Shown: one piece after another, positions 5,897 through 8,790 of the stretch | How positions within the stretch are numbered: position 1 is the first letter of the stretch | Layout: every line of letters starts with the position of its first letter | Origin: Syntrophomonadaceae bacterium | GTDB lineage: Bacteria; Bacillota_D; Dethiobacteria; DTU022; UBA8154 | DNA: 8,790 nt | Assembly: GCA_007120815.1 (NCBI GenBank) | Contig: SKMY01000188.1 | Coordinates: forward strand, 1-8,790 | Reading direction: 5' to 3' | The notes under the pieces: model-generated | Database searches by the model: none | Seen by the model: the letters and a program-made list of their open reading frames with translations, nothing else | What the model was told of the DNA's origin: nothing | Made by a program: the position numbers and the translations under genes

Positions 5897-7222
5897 ATGA
5901 TTAAAACACCTGTAAAATATGTCTGGATGGCAGTTATTCTGGTGCTGTTATGGGCGCTGGCTGCCGGGTGTTCGGCTCCCGGCCTGGTCGAACCCGATGT
6001 CGACCAGCCAGAGCCGGAGGTTGACCAACCTGTTAATGAGATAGAAAGCGGAGATGAAGCAGATTACAATGGGGATGAAGACCTGGATCTGGATGACGAG
6101 GAAGAGTCCGAAGAACCAGAAGAAGATATCCCAGCAGGGGCAGATGGCATTGCCCGGCTGCTGCACCATATGGCCCGGGAAGCCGACCCCGGCTTCCGGC
6201 CCAAAACAAGGACGCTGGAGGTTGAAGGACCGGAAGGGAAAGACCAGATGGTGTTCCGCCTGCTCAACTTACCTTCCCAGCCTTTCTCCACCTATATCCC
6301 CGGCGAGCCGGACACATCTCCTTATTTCCTGCTGGGCCCCGGCCATCTCTGGACCATGGATGCCAATATCTCCCAGGACAGGGAAATGGTGCTGATCGGT
6401 CGCTCCGGTGCAGGAGGACAGCTGGACGAATTGGATGTTGCCCTGGAGATCATTATTTTTGGCGAGGACAAGGATATGAGCAAGGCATGGGCCGAACTGA
6501 TGAAAGGGTTTGAAACTCTTGAGGGAATGGCTCCCCTGGAGGCCGACCTTCCCGCCTGGGTTCAAGAAGCCCGGGTATATTCCCAGGGAAATGAACGGGC
6601 CGGTTTCCTGGTGCTGGGCCGTCATGATCACATCACTTTCGGCCTGCGTTCCACCTGGATGCAGGACCAGGAACAAAGCTGGCTTTCGCTGGTTCACCAC
6701 GTACTGGAACAATGGACCTGGGAAGAGAAAACGGCCCAACGCCCATCGGAACAAATATTTACGACCTTCGTTGAAGGCATGGAGGAGTATGCCACCTTCT
6801 GCCTGGTGCAGCGCCCGTCCATTCCCATATCCACCTACTTCCCTTGTGACAGGATGTCCCAGGTTCAGGAGATCGATGCCGGTTCGGCAAAAGGACTTCG
6901 GCTGGGCTATATGGACATTATGTTTTTCGAGGATTCTCTGGAGCGCAGGGGGGCCGAAGCATCCTTTTACCAGGTTCTCAGCTACATGGGCGCCCTGGAA
7001 CCTTATCCGGAAGATGAACAGCCTGCCTGGGCCCTGGCCAAGTATACCGGTCTTCAAAGCAACCGCTCCATGACAGCCATTTTAGCAGAACACAGCGGCC
7101 GCTATTTCTACATTCGAGAGGAATACCCGCCCGAAGCAGGGGACGGCTGGTATCCCATCCGCAGCCTTATTTTAAACCAGTGGCGCTGGAACGACACAGG
7201 GGAATCCCTGGGGCATAAATAA
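5897..7222 (+). CDS. Lipoprotein of unknown function with internally duplicated domain
   Basis: A 441-residue secreted lipoprotein that I do not recognise. It has a lipoprotein signal peptide with lipobox LAAGC, so Cys25 should be lipidated and membrane-anchored. Residues 31-80 are a very acidic, Pro-rich linker with a run of Asp and Glu. The rest contains two similar halves, about 118-276 and 299-433. Each opens with a matching motif (FRLLNLPSQPFSTYIPGE against FCLVQRPSIPISTYFPCD, 9 of 18 identical), continues with a hydrophobic strand and a PAW motif (218-221 and 376-378), and ends with a QWxW motif (272-275 and 428-431). No catalytic motif is evident. I prefer ATG 5897, with GAGGG 7 bases upstream; ATG 5867 is in frame and would add ten residues. 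It is first in a rightward gene group, 16 bases before the thiamine-binding protein gene. A ligand-binding or envelope role is inference. Confidence 0.85.
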   Translation: MIKTPVKYVWMAVILVLLWALAAGCSAPGLVEPDVDQPEPEVDQPVNEIESGDEADYNGDEDLDLDDEEESEEPEEDIPAGADGIARLLHHMAREADPGFRPKTRTLEVEGPEGKDQMVFRLLNLPSQPFSTYIPGEPDTSPYFLLGPGHLWTMDANISQDREMVLIGRSGAGGQLDELDVALEIIIFGEDKDMSKAWAELMKGFETLEGMAPLEADLPAWVQEARVYSQGNERAGFLVLGRHDHITFGLRSTWMQDQEQSWLSLVHHVLEQWTWEEKTAQRPSEQIFTTFVEGMEEYATFCLVQRPSIPISTYFPCDRMSQVQEIDAGSAKGLRLGYMDIMFFEDSLERRGAEASFYQVLSYMGALEPYPEDEQPAWALAKYTGLQSNRSMTAILAEHSGRYFYIREEYPPEAGDGWYPIRSLILNQWRWNDTGESLGHK

Positions 7223-7238
7223 AAAAAGGAGGTGGCCA

Positions 7239-7547
7239 ATGGCGATTCTGGAAGTCACCATCACACCGCTGGGAACGGGAAGCACAAGCATCAGCCGTTA
7301 CGTGGCGGACTGTCACAAGATCCTGGAGGAGGAAACACAGATCAACGTCCAACTTACCCCCATGGGGACGATCATGGAAGGGGACCTGGATGTACTTTTG
7401 CGTGTCGTGCGCCGCATGCATGAACAGCCCTTCGAAAAAGGTGCCATGCGGGTATCCACCCAGATAAAAATTGATGACCGCCGGGACAAAGCAGCCTCCA
7501 TGGAAAAGAAAGTGTCTTCAGTCATGGAAAAATTAAACCAGGCCTAG
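7239..7547 (+). CDS. MTH1187/YqgV-family thiamine-binding protein
   Basis: A 102-residue cytoplasmic protein of the MTH1187 family (once DUF77). Members fold as a ferredoxin-like alpha-beta sandwich and assemble into oligomers; some bind thiamine, though the physiological role is unsettled. The opening MAILEVTITPLGTGSTSISRYV, the central LTPMGTIMEGDLDVLL (about 46-61), and the closing charged helix are typical, and the length is normal for the family. A full-strength AGGAGGTGG (7228-7236) lies just before the ATG. It follows the lipoprotein stop by 16 bases with no terminator, so the two are likely co-transcribed. No TPP riboswitch or thiamine biosynthesis gene is nearby, so a thiamine role here rests on family knowledge only. 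Confidence 0.88.
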   Translation: MAILEVTITPLGTGSTSISRYVADCHKILEEETQINVQLTPMGTIMEGDLDVLLRVVRRMHEQPFEKGAMRVSTQIKIDDRRDKAASMEKKVSSVMEKLNQA

Positions 7548-7625
7548 CGTCCTCGAAGGGGCGACACTGGAAGAATGTAATTTAATGCCCAAATATTAAG
7601 AATATGATGTTGAGGAGGGCGAACC

Positions 7626-7844
7626 TTGACCGATCGTTCAGGAAAAACAAAAATGTCCTGCCCCCGGTGCAGCAGTACGGATTTGGTGGTTCAAAAACGG
7701 AGCAATCTCGGCGGAACCGGTCACATAGAAGCCATAGAAACAGAAATGCTGGGATGTGCCATCATTTACAAGTACCTGGTCTGCAACGCTTGCAGCAGAA
7801 CCATTTCCAGGGAAGAATACCAAAAATTTCTATCGCCATCTTAA
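7626..7844 (+). CDS. Small zinc-ribbon protein of unknown function
   Basis: A 72-residue basic protein with two Cys-x-x-Cys knuckles, CPRC at 12-15 and CNAC at 53-56, which should bind one zinc ion; an extra Cys lies at 44. The 37-residue gap between knuckles carries a predicted beta-rich segment (IEAIETEMLGCAIIYKYLVC). Zinc ribbons of this size often bind nucleic acid or proteins, but no specific family is recognised. The TTG start at 7626 is supported by GAGGAGG (7612-7618) 7 bases upstream. An ATG at 7653 with a weaker AGGA site would give 63 residues and keep both knuckles. It sits 78 bases after the thiamine-binding protein gene and 87 before the MscS gene on the same strand, with no terminator seen in either gap. 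Confidence 0.72.
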   Translation: MTDRSGKTKMSCPRCSSTDLVVQKRSNLGGTGHIEAIETEMLGCAIIYKYLVCNACSRTISREEYQKFLSPS

Positions 7845-7931
7845 CCGTCCCCCGCAAGACCGCCTACCAAATGCACGTGACAGGCAATTGAGATGCTTAA
7901 GAAGGCTTGAAACATACAAGGAGGGTTAAAT

Positions 7932-8747
7932 ATGAATATCAATATATTTAGCAATCTGGTCATTTTCTATGGTGGGAGAATTCTGCTGGCCGGTCTTGTT
8001 TTTGTCATCGGCTGGGTTTTGATAAAGAAGCTGGGTGCCTTTACCAGGGTTCGGTTGGAAAGATCCAATCTGGACGCCTCGCTTAACGCTTTCCTGGTTT
8101 CTCTCCTCACGGCTGCTCTGCAGGTTATTCTAATCATTACCGTGGCCTCCATGCTGGGCTTCGAGGTGACAACGCTGATTGCTGTGCTGGCTGCCGCCAG
8201 TTTCGCTGTCGGCCTGGCGCTGCAGGGCAGTCTGGCTAACTTCGCCGGAGGGGTTCTGATCTTGTTTTTGAGGCCTTTTAAAGCCGGGGATTATATTGAA
8301 GCGGCAGGGTATGCGGGCACGGTAAAAGAAGTTCAAATTTTTTATACCATTCTCCATTCCCCGGACAATAAAAAAATTATTATCCCCAATGCCAACCTGT
8401 CCAACAACAGCACGATTAATTATTCCGCCAATGATACCCGTAGGGTAGACTTTAAATTTGGCGTCGGCTACGGCGATGACATTCAAAAAGTTAAAGAGGT
8501 GCTGCGGGATATCGCCGCGGACCATCCGTTGATTTTCAAAGATCCCCCACCCCAGGTTGTTCTGGGAGAACATGGAGACAGCGCTTTGGTCTTTTTCTTC
8601 CTGGTGTGGTGTAAGGCAGAAGACTACTGGAGCATTTACTTTGAACTGCTGGAAAAAGTAAAGACCCGGTTTGACGAAGAAGGAATCAATATTCCTTATC
8701 CCCAAATGGACGTACATTTGCCGGGACCTGCCGGGGCCGCGAGGTAA
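7932..8747 (+). CDS. MscS-family mechanosensitive channel
   Basis: A 271-residue inner-membrane channel that, by family, opens under membrane tension to release solutes on hypo-osmotic shock; the active form is a heptamer. Three membrane helices are visible at about 10-31, 56-76 and 80-113. The third is the glycine- and alanine-rich pore helix (AVGLALQGSLANFAGG, 92-107). The beta domain follows (about 114-165, RPFKAGDYIEAAGYAGTV), then the alpha-beta domain ending in the typical IPYPQMDVHL (254-263). Length is close to the 286 residues of E. coli MscS, and the protein looks complete. ATG 7932 follows AAGGAGGG (7918-7925) at good spacing. It is the last gene of the rightward group in the window; the group may continue past 8790. 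Confidence 0.93.
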   Translation: MNINIFSNLVIFYGGRILLAGLVFVIGWVLIKKLGAFTRVRLERSNLDASLNAFLVSLLTAALQVILIITVASMLGFEVTTLIAVLAAASFAVGLALQGSLANFAGGVLILFLRPFKAGDYIEAAGYAGTVKEVQIFYTILHSPDNKKIIIPNANLSNNSTINYSANDTRRVDFKFGVGYGDDIQKVKEVLRDIAADHPLIFKDPPPQVVLGEHGDSALVFFFLVWCKAEDYWSIYFELLEKVKTRFDEEGINIPYPQMDVHLPGPAGAAR

Positions 8748-8790
8748 TCCCGACAGGAATTGTCAATGCCCAGGCACTGGTCTGACATAG
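8748..8790. other. Short tail after the MscS gene
   Basis: The last 43 bases hold no start codon with a ribosome binding site and no T-rich terminator. It is too short to interpret. Confidence 0.4.

Noticed and set aside
6269..7057. Long minus-strand open frame (262 codons) inside the lipoprotein gene
   Set aside because: It is antisense to a gene with signal peptide, lipobox and internal duplication. It has no ribosome binding site and no recognisable domain; it is a codon-bias shadow.
6510..7073. Plus-strand open frame (187 codons) in another frame of the lipoprotein gene
   Set aside because: It fully overlaps the lipoprotein frame, lacks a ribosome binding site, and has Pro/Trp/Arg-rich, low-information composition.
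7548..7563. Small hairpin after the thiamine-binding protein gene
   Set aside because: Only 5 bp with a G-T pair and no following T run; not a terminator.
7604..7891. Plus-strand open frame (95 codons) overlapping the zinc-ribbon gene
   Set aside because: Its composition is rich in Arg, Asn and Gln with no motif. The overlapping frame has two CxxC knuckles and a good ribosome binding site.
8130..8717. Minus-strand open frame (195 codons) inside the MscS gene
   Set aside because: The plus strand clearly encodes a full MscS channel; the reverse translation shows no family features.

Overview
The window looks like a piece of a Gram-positive Clostridia-type chromosome (Firmicutes). The evidence is strong AGGAGG-type ribosome binding sites, frequent GTG/TTG starts, a lipoprotein with a classical lipobox, sigma-A-like promoters with 17-nt spacers, a Spo0A-box-like heptamer, and a PAS-GGDEF-HD-GYP protein of a kind common in anaerobic Peptococcaceae and Syntrophomonadaceae relatives. 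Genus cannot be fixed from the sequence. No rRNA, tRNA, CRISPR array, prophage or transposase gene is visible.

Layout. (1) Positions 1-397, minus: the 5' end of threonine synthase (thrC), cut by the window edge. (2) Positions 398-710: a 313-base divergent intergenic region with a promoter candidate in each direction and two small hairpins in the thrC leader. (3) Positions 711-3709, plus: two translationally coupled cyclic-di-GMP signalling genes. The first is a PAS-PAS-GGDEF-HD-GYP protein with all key motifs of both enzymes. The second is an HD-GYP protein that keeps its metal ligands but has two substituted motif residues. (4) Positions 3717-3876: a REP-like inverted repeat with two perfect 34-bp arms plus degenerate extra units. 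It lies between convergent genes and probably acts as a two-way terminator. (5) Positions 3891-5675, minus: an exported Slt70-like lytic transglycosylase with a long helical repeat domain. (6) Positions 5676-5896: a divergent control region with a good sigma-A promoter for the rightward genes and a Spo0A-box-like site, a stem-loop and a 14-bp palindrome ahead of the transglycosylase. (7) Positions 5897-8747, plus: four same-strand genes. They encode an unrecognised lipoprotein with an acidic linker and an internal duplication, an MTH1187/YqgV-type thiamine-binding protein, a small zinc-ribbon protein and an MscS-type mechanosensitive channel.

How they work together. The coupled c-di-GMP pair should be made together and could both make and break the messenger in response to PAS input; which activity dominates cannot be read from sequence. 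The transglycosylase, lipoprotein and MscS channel are all envelope proteins, but the shared theme is an inference from proximity. I do not see a defence system or an obviously new multi-gene system. The least explained items are the duplicated lipoprotein, the coupled HD-GYP protein with altered motif residues, the small zinc ribbon, and the REP-like element.
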